DNA of 64,000 bases. Origin: Theobroma cacao (taxonomy: Eukaryota; Streptophyta; Magnoliopsida; Malvales; Malvaceae). Shown piece after piece: positions 50,106-62,215 of this stretch. Location: the NCBI RefSeq assembly GCF_000208745.1, contig NC_030852.1, positions 4,834,278 through 4,898,277 of the forward strand, read 5' to 3'. The stretch's first letter is position 1; the number at the start of each line of letters is the position of its first letter. The position numbers and the translations under genes are program-made. The notes below the pieces were generated by a model. It saw only the letters and a list, made by a program, of their open reading frames with translations, ran no database searches and was not told the DNA's origin.

Positions 50106-50755
50106 ACTTTCTGTCCATTTTGCTAACTTGTGGGTTTTTGCCATATATCCCATTTCTTTGGTACCATAGTTGAGCATGGATTTTTGTAAAGTGATTTACT
50201 CATGTGGGGTTTACATGAGGGGTTTAAAGGAGCTAAAACAATTGCATGGTTTTGAGAAAACGAATGCATCATGATTTCGATAAACATTCCTGATGGTATG
50301 CTTGTTCCCTTCTTGTTCACTCACTGAGTATTGTACTCACGTTTTATAAAAATTCATGTTTTCAGATCAGGTGACTGTTGGACCCTAGATCGAGGAGTCC
50401 CCGTAGTGCATCTCTTGGGTATGTGTCTGGCATTCGATAGTAATCCCTTTTATTGTAAATGTCTCCGCTGGAAGTCATGGGTCCTTTTGTATTGTGAATA
50501 CAATCTAACAATATGAATATGTGTATGCAATGTAAATTGCTAAATACATGACTGGTATAGTGCATGTATATTATTATCGATAATGCCATTATGTTTTGGC
50601 TATGTTCACACCCGGGAAAAGGTTTGTGTGTGTGTGCATGATATGATAAATTTGTTAAGCAAATGTAAATGGATAGGCTTGCTTGGGCTTAATGAGCTAT
50701 GCTCATTGAGCTCATGGGCCGGTCATAGCCCGAGAAATTGGGTCGTGACAGTAAG

Positions 50756-53067
50756 ATATTAAGATGAGAATGGGTTTTAAAAGGATCTAAGAGTACTAAC
50801 TCAATTAGACCCAAGAAAGTTTGGGTACTAAAGTCAAAAGTTTGAATTTTGTCTTTGTAGGTTGAAAACACATGCTTGAAGTTAAGAGCACAAGAAAGAG
50901 GAATGTGGTACATTGATAGTAGATACTCTCGACACACGACCGAAAGCAAAAAGTTATTCAAAGAATTGAGGTCAAGAAAAAGAGGAAATGTGACATTTGG
51001 ACATGACTCAAAAGGTCACATTGAAGGTATTGGTACAATTGGTAAAAACTCTTCATCTCAAATTGAAAATGTATTGCTCATGAATGGTCTTAAAAATAAC
51101 TTGATGAGTGTTAGTATTCTATGTGATAAAGGCCTTAGAGTTGTATTTGAAGCATTGTTTCATCATGTTGTAGATGTTAAAACAAATAAAATTCTCTTTG
51201 TTGGAAATAGACAAGCCAATCTTTATGTAGTATATCTAGATGATTTGTCATCAAATAATGTATGTTTTATGGTAAAAAAGAATGGAAATAATTGGCTATG
51301 GCATAAGAACTTGGGCATGCTAGCATGAATACAATTTCAAATTTGTCATCTTTAGATATTGTGACAGGACTCATTAAGCTAAACTTTGAAAATGACAAAC
51401 TTTGTGATGCTTGGGCAAAAGGAAAACATAGGAAAGGTTCATTCAATTCTAAAAAGGATGTCACAACTATTAAAGCCTTACAACTTCCTCATATTGATCT
51501 CTTTAGTCCAACTAGAACTACAAGCCTAAGAGGAAAAACTTTTGGTCTTGTAATAGTAGATGACTACACTGAATTTACTTGGATTTATTTCCTTGCTCAC
51601 AAATATTGAATTTTAAAAATCTTTACATCCTTTTGCACTAGAGTTGGGAATGAAAAGAGGTATGCAATAACAAATGTTAGGAGTGACCATGGAAAAGAAT
51701 TTGAAAACCTAGGTTTTGAACAACTTTGTGATGAAAATTGATACAATCATAATTTTTCAGCCACTAAAACTCCACAACAAAATGGAGTGCCTGAGAGAAA
51801 AAATAGAACATTAGAAGAAACGGCTAGAATTATATTGTGTGAGAATAATTTACCTAGGTATTTATGGGTTGAAGCTATTAACACATCATGTTACATCATA
51901 AATAGGGTAATGGTTAGACCAATACTAAAGAAAACACTTTATGAACTATACAAAGGTAAAATTTTTAGTGATCCTATTAAACGGGTAAGAACTAGAGCGA
52001 AAGCTTAACATGTTTGTAAGTATGTTACTTTTATTTCTCAAATTGAACCCAAAAATATTGATGAAGCATTAAATGATAATCATTGGATATTAGCCATGCA
52101 AGAAGAATTGAATCAATTTGAGAGAAGTCAAGTATGGGGCTTAGTTCCTAGGCCACAAGATTACCCCATTGTAGGAACTACATGGGTATTGAGAACAAAA
52201 TGCATGAGCATGGGAATATAACTATAAAGAAAGCAAAGCTAATGGCAAAAGGGTATAGTCAAGAAGAAGGTATAGATTATGATAAGACTTATGCACACAT
52301 AGATAGATTAAAAGCTATTAGAATATTATTAACGTTTGCATGCTACATTGATTTCAAACTCTTTTAAATGGATGTTAAAAAGCGTTTTTTTAAGTAGAGC
52401 TACTAATGAAGAGGTTTATGTTGAACAACCTCACGATTTTGAAAACCCAACCTTTCCAAATCATGTTTTCAAACTTAAAAAGGCTTTGTATGGTTTAAAA
52501 CAAGCTCCTAAAGCTTGGTATGAAACTTTATCTAAATTCTTGATAAATAGGGGGTTTAAAAGAGGAAAGGTTGATAAAACACTTTTCATTAAAAGTAAAG
52601 ACAAGGATATCTTAGAAATACAAGTTTATGTTGATGATATAATACTTGGTGCTACTAATGAATCTCTTCGTTAAAAGTTCGCTATAGTAATGCAAGGTGA
52701 ATTTGAAATGGGCTTCATTGGTAAGTTGAACTACTTTTTGGGGCTTCAGATAAAGGAAAGGAAAGATGGAACCTTCATCAATCAAGCCAAGTACACAAAA
52801 AACATGCTCAAGAAATTTGAAATGGAGGAAACTAGACCATATTCTACTCCAATGAGAACTTTACAAAGCTTGACAAGGATGAAAGAGATAAATCTATTGA
52901 CTCTAAACTTTGTAGATCAATGATTGGTTCTTGCTTTATCTTACAGCAAGTAAACCGAATATAAGTTGTAGTGTAGGATTATGTGCTAGATTTCAATCAT
53001 CCCTTAAAATCCCATGTAGGTGTTGTCAAAAGAATATTTAGATATATAAGAGAACATGATAACTCTA
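50756..53067 (+). pseudogene. SIRE/Maximus-like copia pol, decayed
   Basis: In order: protease WYIDSRYSRHTTE (about 50905-50945; the catalytic DSG reads DSR), GAG-pre-integrase NWLWHKNLGM (51292), integrase finger CDAWAKGKH (one Cys changed to Trp), integrase core IVDDYTEFTW, RSDHGKEFEN and PQQNGVPERKNRTLEE (51555-51820), reverse transcriptase GTTWVLRTK, KGYSQEEGIDYDKTYA (52245-52300), VFKLKKALYGLKQAPKAWYE and YVDDIILGATN (52626-52658), then MGFIGKLNYFLGLQI. RNase H fades out before the Athila LTR at 53068. Stops and frameshifts interrupt every domain. The closest type is the SIRE/Maximus lineage. Confidence 0.9.
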
Positions 53068-54657
53068 TGATATAGAGTTACTTAGACTTAATTTTGATAG
53101 TAATTTAGCTTAGTTCTCGTAGTATTGCATAAGAATTAGTTAAGTTTTATTCAATTTTGATTAAATTAGTTAATTTAGTGAGTCAATATAATTTTAGTTA
53201 ATTTTGAACCCAATTTGATGTTAATGTGCCAAATATAAGTTATTATTAATTAATTTGCTGAAGCTGTAGGTGTGTGATATGGAGATAAGTCGTCACGTTA
53301 AGTGCTCATGAAGTGCACACTTTCATTGCACATGTCTTGGTATTTTGATCATAAATCGATTTACAAAACTCCAAATGATGTGATTCTTAAACCATTGGAA
53401 AGCTAAGAGAAAAATATACAACTTCCATGTTTACTACCTTTCCTAGTTCAGCCTATAAGGTGGCCAAAAACCTTGTCAAATTTAAAGCACTATAGTAATC
53501 CTAGAAATTAAAATAGAGCAAGCTAGGTCATGGCCTTGAGAATAGGTAGGCCGCAGTGGCCAGATTGAAGAATCATGGTTTTTCACCATAGAATGGTTAA
53601 GGCCACGGTGCCCCTGAGGGTAGGCCATGGCATCCGTAGAGCTGTTAAGAAATCCTTGTGCATTTAGACTTCTTTCTTGACTCAACCTTGGGCCTTATTT
53701 ATACACCATTTCAGAGGATTTTTAGAGGCGCAAAACACAAGATTTTTAGTCACAAGTCATTGAACGAAAAGTCTCCATGAACCTAAGAAGAAGTTGAAGA
53801 ATTTAAGAAGATTTAGAGATCAAGAATTGACAATTGTTGAAGTTTCTTTATCTTTTGGCTACTCTTTTATTTTCTTGGTTTGGTTTCAATGTTTAAACCT
53901 TTTTGGATGATGATTTTTGCAAATATGAGGAATTAAATTAGTTATCTAGGATTATGATTAAACTCAATATGTAGTTTAAATTATTTATCTTTCTTTTGCT
54001 TATATTTGATGGATTTAAGTTGTTTATTCCTATTTTGTTCTTAATACTTCTAATCGATTGGCCACCAAATACATTGATCTAGAAACTTAAATTAAACCTT
54101 GACGAAGGAAGTTTAGAGTAATCCATGAATGGAATAGTGTATGTTCAAATGTACTTAGTTGATTAGGTGATTTGATTTTCATGTAGGATAAAAATATACG
54201 TGTGTGTCATATATAGCCAAGATTAGAGCATGAACTTAATGAATCTTTCTTCAATTTAACTTACATAGAGATGTAATAAGTTAATTGGGAGAGATATTTT
54301 TATGAGAAACTCCAAAGAGACTTGTAAATAACTTAGAACTCTAGCCTATCAACTTAATCTATTTAAATAAGTTAAGAGAGAGAAAGAGAGAGATAATATT
54401 TAAATGAAGTATTGAGGGATATCATAATCCTAGGTCTAGTTGCTAATTGAATTCTTAAACAAATTTACTTCTTAGTTGTTAGTTTTAGTCTAGATTTCAC
54501 CTTTTAATAATTAAATTCGATTGTTTGAATAAGGTTAAGGTGTGCTAATTTTAGTAGTTAACAATAATAATTAATTCAATTCTCTGTGGGATCAACACTT
54601 TGCTTTTCACTATATTGCTTGTTTAACAATGCGTGCACTTGCATGGATAATCTGACA
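53068..54657 (+). mobile_element. 5' LTR of an Athila-like Ty3 element
   Basis: It starts TGATATAGAGTTAC in copia RNase H remains and ends ..ATCTGACA at 54657, about 1.59 kb. The 3' part has the CTGTGGGATCAACACTTTGC segment and the primer-binding site follows at 54668, as in Athila. The left edge is placed by comparison with 14950-16582 and is approximate. The ORF at 53482-53685 is a shadow. Confidence 0.65.
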
Positions 54658-54667
54658 ATTAACTTTT

Positions 54668-54680
54668 TGGTTCTATTGCC
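54668..54680 (+). other. Decayed Athila primer-binding site (tRNA-Asp type)
   Basis: TTTTTGGTTCTATTGCC resembles the TTTTTGGCGCCGTTGCC of Athila elements, with changes that could be cytosine-methylation decay. It lies ten bases after the LTR. Confidence 0.6.
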
Positions 54681-55970
54681 AATAAATTGATTTTTAATTC
54701 TTTCTTCTTAATATTAATATCAAGCATTCTTAATCTTACTTCGGACTTTTCTTTCTTTATTTTGTTGTGAGACCTCAACCTCTATAGGCTTGTAACTAGG
54801 CATAGACGCCATAACACGGGTTAGGGGTAGTTTTGTCATTTCCTTTAATAAGCTCCCAGAAGAAATTTGTATTATATTTTAAGGTCTAAATAGGCATAAG
54901 ACTACATAAATGATGTGTAATGATGAAAACATGAAGAAAAAACTAGAAGTTTTAATAATTTTCACAACAGGGGCAAAATGATCATTTTTCAACTCGGGTA
55001 AAAATTTTTAAATTTTCATGAACCCGAGCATTTCTAGACCATTATGGACCTTGTCTTAGTGTCAAAAGAGTAAAAGATTGCATAAAGGATTGGAAGAGAA
55101 CAAGCTAATTTACGGAAAGGCATTTTCGTAATTTAAGTGAAGTGGATAAGCATGGACTATAAATATCTTGTTCTTCCAGGAGCTTCTTCATTCTCCAGCA
55201 ACTTTTCTCCTTCTACTTCTTCCATTTCACGTTGCTTCCATCCTCCATGGAAGCTTGATATGAAACTTTCATAACTCTCTCTCTAGCTCTAATTTTCATA
55301 CCCTTGTGCTCTTTCACTTTCTCAATTTAAAACCCTTGAAAAATCTCACTTCCATACTTTCTCTTAGTAGTTAGGTGTTTAGAGAGAGAAAGAGAAAGAA
55401 AGCCCCTATAATAGCTTGGAAAACGATTAGAAAAAATTTCAAAATTTCAAGGCTATCAAGGTGAGTAATAAATTAAAGTTGATTTTAAATGTTGAGGGTG
55501 GCTAATGATTAGGCTTGTGAATGTTTTATAGTAGGATGTTTATTCATTTTAGAGTGGTTAAGGTAGTGAATATAGATAGCCATTTAAATGACAATTGGAA
55601 GCTAGCCAAGAAATAACTTTTAGAATCTATAAGTATGTGAATTGACATAATGGTGATGCTAATGAAATGGTAGGTTCCAACGAAGCTCTATCGCCCCATT
55701 TGGACCATTAGGAAAGTTAGAGTTGATTAAAGGTCCAACAACATACCGGTGAGTGGACTTGGATTTCAAAACTTGTTTTGGGAATGTGAATGCAATTGTA
55801 CAAACATTTGAAAGATTTTATCCAGTTTTCCTTTAAAAAATGTACCTTGGGAACAAGCCTTCAGTGAAGTGATTTTATATTGTGAAAATGTGCTATAAAA
55901 TGGTTTATGTGTTATCACAATATGATAATATGTATGATATGCATTGGGTGCTTCTTTGTATGTTGATGTG

Positions 55971-56135
55971 GACCTGGCTATGTGCGAGTAGGAGTGTGCA
56001 TAAGTTGATGATAACCCGGTTATGTGCGAGTAGGAGTGCGCATAAGCCGATGATGACCCGACTATGTGCGAGTGGGAGTGCGCATAAACCGATGATGACC
56101 CAGCCATGTGCTAGTGGGGAGTGCACATGAGCTGA
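55971..56135. repeat. 42-bp minisatellite, about 4 units
   Basis: Units start at 55971, 56013, 56055 and 56097 and carry GATGATGACCC instead of GTTGCTGACCC at the junction, a subfamily mark shared by no other array here. Confidence 0.92.
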
Positions 56136-56349
56136 TGATGATGGGAGAGTGTGCATGATGATGAATATATATATATATATACATGTATAGATATGTGTGT
56201 TATAGAAAGTTCATGAATATGTATATGGTTGAAATGCATGTGAAATTTGACATGTTAAACTTTGGGAAATTATATGACTTTCATGTTGTGTTGGTCACGT
56301 GAACAGGGTGGCCTTTGCTTGAGGGAATGGAGAATTTTTGCCGGTGCCC

Positions 56350-56470
56350 TGTTTCTCGTTGCAACAAGATTCGCGTTTGGAGGGGTGGTGCTGGTCGAAA
56401 TCTCGCTGCAACGAGAAAGTTATTGTAGCTTCTTACTGCAGTGAGATTCATTCTCGCTGCAACTAGAAAC
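56350..56470. repeat. Palindromic motif cluster
   Basis: TTTCTCGTTGCAACAAGAT, AATCTCGCTGCAACGAGAAA, TTCTTACTGCAGTGAGATT and ATTCTCGCTGCAACTAGAAAC. Confidence 0.9.
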
Positions 56471-57630
56471 TTTCTGTTTTATGACCAAAAATTTGACCTG
56501 ATTCGCATGAATGTTATTAAAGTTTTCACTCTCCAAATCCTTTGTTGAGCATGGACCCCTTTCATAAAGTGATTTACTCATGTGGGGTTTGCATGAGGGG
56601 TTTTAATAAGAACTAAAACAAATTGCATTTTTTTGGAAAAAAAATGAATGCATCATGATTTCGTTAAACATTCATTATTGTTTGCTTGTTCCCTTCCTTG
56701 TTCACTCACTGGGTTTATACTCACCGTTTTCAACTTCATGTTTTCAGATCACGACGCAGCTGGTATCTAGGTTGAGATGTCTTCGTATATTCGACCCTTA
56801 GTAGGTGTCTTGGCATTTAGCAGCTGTACATTCGTCTGAGTCTCTCCGCTGTAAGTCGAGTACTCTTTTGTTGTATATAGACAGACCCAATGTAAATTAT
56901 TAATACATATGTTTAGACAACACATGTATATTAGATTGTTAATGCCATTATGAGTTGGCAATGAATAGTAGTATCTTGATTTAAATTTATGAAATATGAC
57001 TTTAGAGATTTTGATGAAATGATAAACAAGTCATATCAATAGGCTTGCTTGGGCTTAGTGGGCTACGTCTATTAGGCCCATGCGCCGATCATGGCTCGAA
57101 ATTTGGGTCGTGACATTTGTGTCCTCAAGTATTTTAAGTCGTAACAATGGATTAACAAGAAGAAAATAAGTCCTTGCAAGAATATGTTGTACCTCTCATC
57201 CAAGGCCTTTATTCAACCATCCATAGACCTCCCATCAACGCTAATACCTTTGAAATCAAACTAGCAATCATTCAGATAATCCAAACTTTTGTTCAGTTTG
57301 GGAGATTACCGAATGATGATCCTAATGCTCATGTTATGAATTTTCTTAAGATTTGTGAAACTTTCAAATCTAATGGTGTTACTGATGATGCCATAAGATT
57401 GAGGCTTTTTCCATTTTTGTTGAGAGATAAGGCAAAGAGTTGGTTGAATTCGCTTCCAACTGGTTTTATCACTACTTAAGATGATTTGGTTCAGAAATTC
57501 TTTATGAAATTCTTTCTACCAGTTAAGACAACAAATACGAGTAATGACATCACCTCTTTTGTGTAACATGACTCAGAATCACTGTATAAGACTTGGGAAA
57601 GGTACAAAGATTTACTTAGAAGGTGTCCTC

Positions 57631-60234
57631 AGTCACAACCCAAACCCAGGGGCTATGACTGGAGCCCGAGCCCACAAGCAAGCCCACTAGACCCAAGCAA
57701 GCCTCAGAGTTCAAAATCATATTACACATATACCAAGGGATTATTATCAAATATTTATAACAAATTCAAACATAAATACATTATCCCTGACGTATAATCC
57801 CTATAAATATTCAAAGGCCATACATTGCCTATTCAAATCGAGTCCGTACATAACAACCCTTACATATAAGTTCAAATGGCATGTTGTGCCTACATACATC
57901 AAAGCTAACCATATGTGGAATCTTGTGACGAACTTAGTAGAGTAACCAAAATGGAGAACCTACCAGATGCCAAAATTGATCTGCCTACAGACGACCTTTG
58001 CCATGCTCCTTCGTGGTCTATTTATTTGCACATGGTACACAAATGGGTAAGTACTATAATACTCAATAAGTGGTGTAAATAATAAAGTCATACATATATT
58101 AAACTCACATTTAAAATATATGCGCCATCCGTGCATCTAGATGTTCTAACAAACATCTCCAAATGTAGGGTATATCATTATCCCTAAACTCTCCCATGTG
58201 AGGGCATATCAACATCCTCAATCTCTTCAAAGATCATCACATATATCAATAGGCTTACCCTCGAAGCCGATCAAGTCATTCGAATCATTCTCCATGGCAT
58301 ACTCTAGTCGTCGGAGTATCAAATCATGGTTATCTAAGCCTTCCACGGTTATCTCATGTCATATACAAATCAAATCAATGCATGGTCCTCCCCTGGACAT
58401 AGTCAGATCACGCTCAGTGACCAACAGGTGGAGAATTAGATCACACTCAAGGCAAATATGCTAGTGGAAAAACAAATCACTCGCATGCTAAATCAACAAG
58501 CAGAGAACTAATCACGCACAGCGCCTAGAGCAGCTAGCGAAGAAACATATCATCAACCGGAATAAACTCCCGATGATGGCATCACCTGAAATAATCTCCA
58601 CAGATGTCATCAAAGCACTGCAAGCAAGAACCACAAGCTGGATTAATGCCACCATCCTTACTTAGCATTATCCTTGCAAGCACACACATAGTCATAAGGG
58701 GATAAAAATCCACTCAACCACAAATCAGATCAACGTCCAGAATTCATTCCTCCGACGAAAACATAAATCCACAATTACGACTATCATGCCTTTTATCATT
58801 CACATTTCCTCAACAAACCACAAGCTACATTCATCGAACTTCAATCATGTTAAGCTCAGTTAAGATTCTAAGTGGCTCTAAGTCTCCAAGGCATCATTCA
58901 ATCAAATCATCTTAACATATCATTCACCTAAGGTAATCTACTCTTATGGATTCATCATAGCCTCTTAACGTCCTAGTCTAGGTGCACACACAACTTAGGC
59001 CACCCATGTGGCTCACATCACAGCACATATTCACACGTAATTCACATACATTATTCTCTAGCCTAGGTTCATTCATCTAAGCATAGATATTTCATTCTAA
59101 TACCAGCTCAGCGCATCTTCCATGCATCATGCATTACAAGCATTTTATTTAAACCCACCCTTGGTGACAATAGGAGGCACTCCCTACCAAGCTTCAATCC
59201 TTAGCCTCCAATTGTCGTTTAGCTTGCTAATGAGTTGATTTAACTCTATTTCTCCCTTCAAACATATCAAAACATAAAGATGTTAATTATTATTGGCTTT
59301 TCAATAAATGCCAACTTTTCACACAATCAACTAAATTCTAGTAATCCAACTATTCAAGCTCAAATCCTTCATTAACGGGCTAAAACCATACCTTAAAAGC
59401 TAGATTGTACTATTCTTAGCTCTAAATTCTTGAATCCAATCCAAATAGGGGAAAACAACAAATCTGGAGAAAAGTCAGATTCAAAGTTATTAATCAATTA
59501 ATTGAAAAATTATTGGTAAAAACATTAAATCTTACCTCCAAATGGTTTTCCAAGCTCCAAATAGCTTCAAACAGCTCAAAAATTTAATTCGGAAGGTTTA
59601 GGCTTTGGGGTCCTAGAGAGAGAAAGGGAGAGAAAAAGAAAAGAGAAAAAAATGAGCAAAATGGCCCAAAGCTTCCTTTTTATTTTTGCTTTTTCTCTCT
59701 AATGTATCAATACATTTCAAGCAGAATGCCCCTGGGTGCTCTCTGCTTCAAATGTATAGATACATTTGGACAATATATCAATACATGTTCATCTTTGGCA
59801 AAATCTATCGATACATTCTCAAATGTATCGATAGAATATTCTTCTTAGGGCCTTCGTTGTTCATCCTGCCATGCATGTATCAATACATTAGGGTATGTAT
59901 CAATACTTTTACCCCTGTAGGTAATTCTAGGCTTCCCAAGAGCTCTAAAAAACCAAATTTAACACCCCAAAGTCATTCCTTATTAGTATCACAACCCAAA
60001 TCATTTATTTTTGTTAATCTCATACACATAAATCCCTAAACATAACATCAAACTTAGATCAAAATCTTAAATTATGGGATTTATCACATATTTCCTCAAA
60101 GTTTTCCCTAAGTGTCAATACATACACTCTCAAACACTAGACACACATATCATATTGTCAAAGTCCTCGAGACTCCACATATTCGTAAATCATTATTAAT
60201 TTAATTAATTTATATTGAAAAGTGGGGGTGTTAC
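57631..60234 (-). mobile_element. Solo long LTR of the TATCGATA subfamily, target duplication TCCTC
   Basis: TCCTC lies at 57626-57630 and 63126-63130. The plus strand begins AGTCACAACCC and ends GGGGGTGTTAC, with its last A displaced to 63125 by the next insertion. In its own sense it starts TGTAACACCCCCAC, 2605 bases. It contains (T/C)ATCGATACATT motifs (59700-59920) and lacks the 42-bp array and GC palindromes. No coding content: the 58198-58464 and 59686-60039 ORFs are unsupported. Confidence 0.9.
59700..59925. repeat. Cluster of TGTATCGATACA-type motifs
   Basis: About eight copies of ATGTATC(A/G)ATACATT-like short palindromes at 10-40-base spacing. A similar cluster in the LTR fragment at 43311-43520 contains GTATCGATAGATTTTG. 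Confidence 0.85.
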
Positions 60235-61870
60235 TATAATACCCCGTACTTTGATATGGTGACTAATAAAAACTTACTGGATGCCAATTGAGGTTAATTA
60301 TGATGTTTAGAAATGATGAAAGATGAAAGGAATAGTTTGGGATAAAATATTCTGCACACGAGAAAATAATAATAAAATAATGATATTTTTATCGGAGAAG
60401 AATTTGTGAGATAAAAAGTGATTCGAAAGTCAATTGAGGTCTAATAAGGTATTTTGGGTACCAAAGGGACAAGAGGAGAGAAGAGAAAATTTTTAGAATA
60501 AAATAATATTAAAATATTAATATTTTATTCAGTGTCAAAATTTTTCATGAAGAAGGAGTATATGGTCAATCTAAATGGGAGAGAAGAAGAATGAGAGAAT
60601 TTTAGAGAAAAATGGCGTTAATGGGCTGCGTGTCTTTATTAAGTAAAGATAGCGCGGGTAAATAAATATTTTAAATATTATGGGGATATTGCGTTGGAAT
60701 ACAAACTTCATACTTTGTTTGTGCATGTGTAAAAGAAGGTAATAGAAGGAAATTGGAGTTAAATGAATGTTGGGAGGACTAAATTAAAATGGAAGGAAAC
60801 AAAAAAGGTAAAACGATCATTTTGCATCTCGAGTTAAAATTTTTAAGTTTTCATGAACCCGAGATTTCTAGACCCTTGTGGACCTTGTCTTCGTGTCAAA
60901 GAAGTAAAAGATTGTATAAAGGCAATAGAAAAACAAAATGACATAGTTAAGGGCATTTTGGTAATTTTGATAGAAATGGATAAACTTAAGCCATAAAAAT
61001 CTAAGTTTTTAGGATGTTCTTCAAATTTCCAGCACTTCTTCTTCTTCTTCTCCTTCCTCTCCCACGTTCTCTCACCCCCCCCCCCCCATGGAAGCTTGCC
61101 TTGAATTTTCATATATTTATTTGAATTAACCCCGATTTTTTATGTTTTGTGTACCCTTTCACAGAGTTCTTTGTGCTCTTCTATTTTTTCACCATAAAAC
61201 CCTCAAAAACCTTTCCTTATTACACTCTCTCACTAGTTGGACGTTCTAGAGAGAGAAAGTGAGATTTTCATGATAGTTTGAAAGTTTTTGGGAAAGAAAT
61301 TCAATTGTAAAACTACCAAGGTGAGTAGTGAAATAGAGTTGATTTCTTTTTAGTTGTTGAGAATGGCTAGTGGCTAGATCGGTGAGAGTTTTGTAGTTGA
61401 GGTGGGTTATTCATTGTAGTGTGACTAGAATAGTGAAAATATATAGTCACTTAATGGTAGATGGAAGCTAGTTAAAAATAACTAGCAGATCATGATTTAG
61501 TGGATAGCTTTTAGAACTATAATTATGCAAATCGGATTGGTTGTGATGTTGATGTGATGATAAGTCCCAACGAGGCCCCACAGTTCCATTTGGACCATTG
61601 GTGGAGGTTGGAGTCTAGTAAAGATTCAACAAATATCGGTGAGTGAACCTACATGAAAATGTTTTGGGTAGATGTACATACGTTTGAGCGAACCACTTGA
61701 AATGTTTAAATTATCTTTTCTTCAAAATGTATGGGAACAAGCCTTTAGTGAAATGTTTTTGTGATGTGGAACATGATTGTGATGAATCTATGTACTTTTA
61801 TATGATGCTGATATGTATATAAAGATATATGATATATATATTGTTAAGTAATTTTGTATAATTGATGTAA

Positions 61871-62215
61871 CCGTGCATGTGCGGAGTGGGCAGTGCACAT
61901 GCCTGTTGAGTGACAATGTTGGTATCAGAGCAAAAGGTTTAACCTAATCCCTGAGAACTCTCACAGTGAACAGTGGCGAAGCGTGACTCTCCGCTTAGGG
62001 GCTTATAGAGAGGGTTGTCCCCTACGAGTGCTTTGATAGGTACCATTTGTTGCCACCGCTGAAGGAGGAAAGGGTTGCTTGTAGCAAGGGTCGTCCCCTA
62101 TGAGATGAGCTCAACCGTGCATGTGCGGAGTGGGCAATGCACATGCCGGTAATGATGTTGTCGTGATATTTATAACCATGCATGTGCGGAATGGGCAGTG
62201 CACATGCCGATAATG
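61871..62215. repeat. ~33-bp minisatellite units interrupted by foreign sequence
   Basis: CCGTGCATGTGCGGAGTGGG followed by CA(G/A)TGCACATGCC occurs at 61871, 62115 and 62176. The first and second copies are separated by 210 bases holding TTGGTATCAGAGC. Confidence 0.85.
61919..61931 (+). other. Embedded initiator-tRNA-Met primer-binding site
   Basis: GTGACAATGTTGGTATCAGAGC reads as an LTR end (GTGACA) followed by a PBS, split here over 61910-61931. It sits inside an LTR, not after one. Confidence 0.7.

Larger units (their letters stand above)
47693..50750 (+). mobile_element. Solo long LTR in copia, target duplication GTAAG
   Basis: GTAAG lies at 47688-47692 and 50751-50755. It runs TGTGAGACCCTGTC to GGGTCGTGACA, 3058 bases. 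Both ends are nearly identical to the LTR at 17933-21303, while its centre (about 49310-49450) matches the LTR at 54766 instead. It carries ten 42-bp units and one 18-bp palindrome. No internal coding region is present. Confidence 0.93.
54766..57115 (+). mobile_element. Solo long LTR in Athila leader, target duplication TTTGT
   Basis: TTTGT lies at 54761-54765 and 57116-57120. It runs TGTGAGACCTCAACC to GGGTCGTGACA, 2350 bases, the shortest complete copy. It has four 42-bp units (55971-56130) and palindromes (56355-56470). No internal coding region is present. Confidence 0.93.

Noticed and set aside
58198..58464. 88-residue plus-strand ORF
   Set aside because: It lies within the minus-orientation LTR at 57631, has no domain and matches no known family.
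60843..61112. ORF with a poly-C run at about 61076-61087
   Set aside because: LTR sequence with TTC repeats. The purine-rich minus strand gives a lysine-rich artefact.
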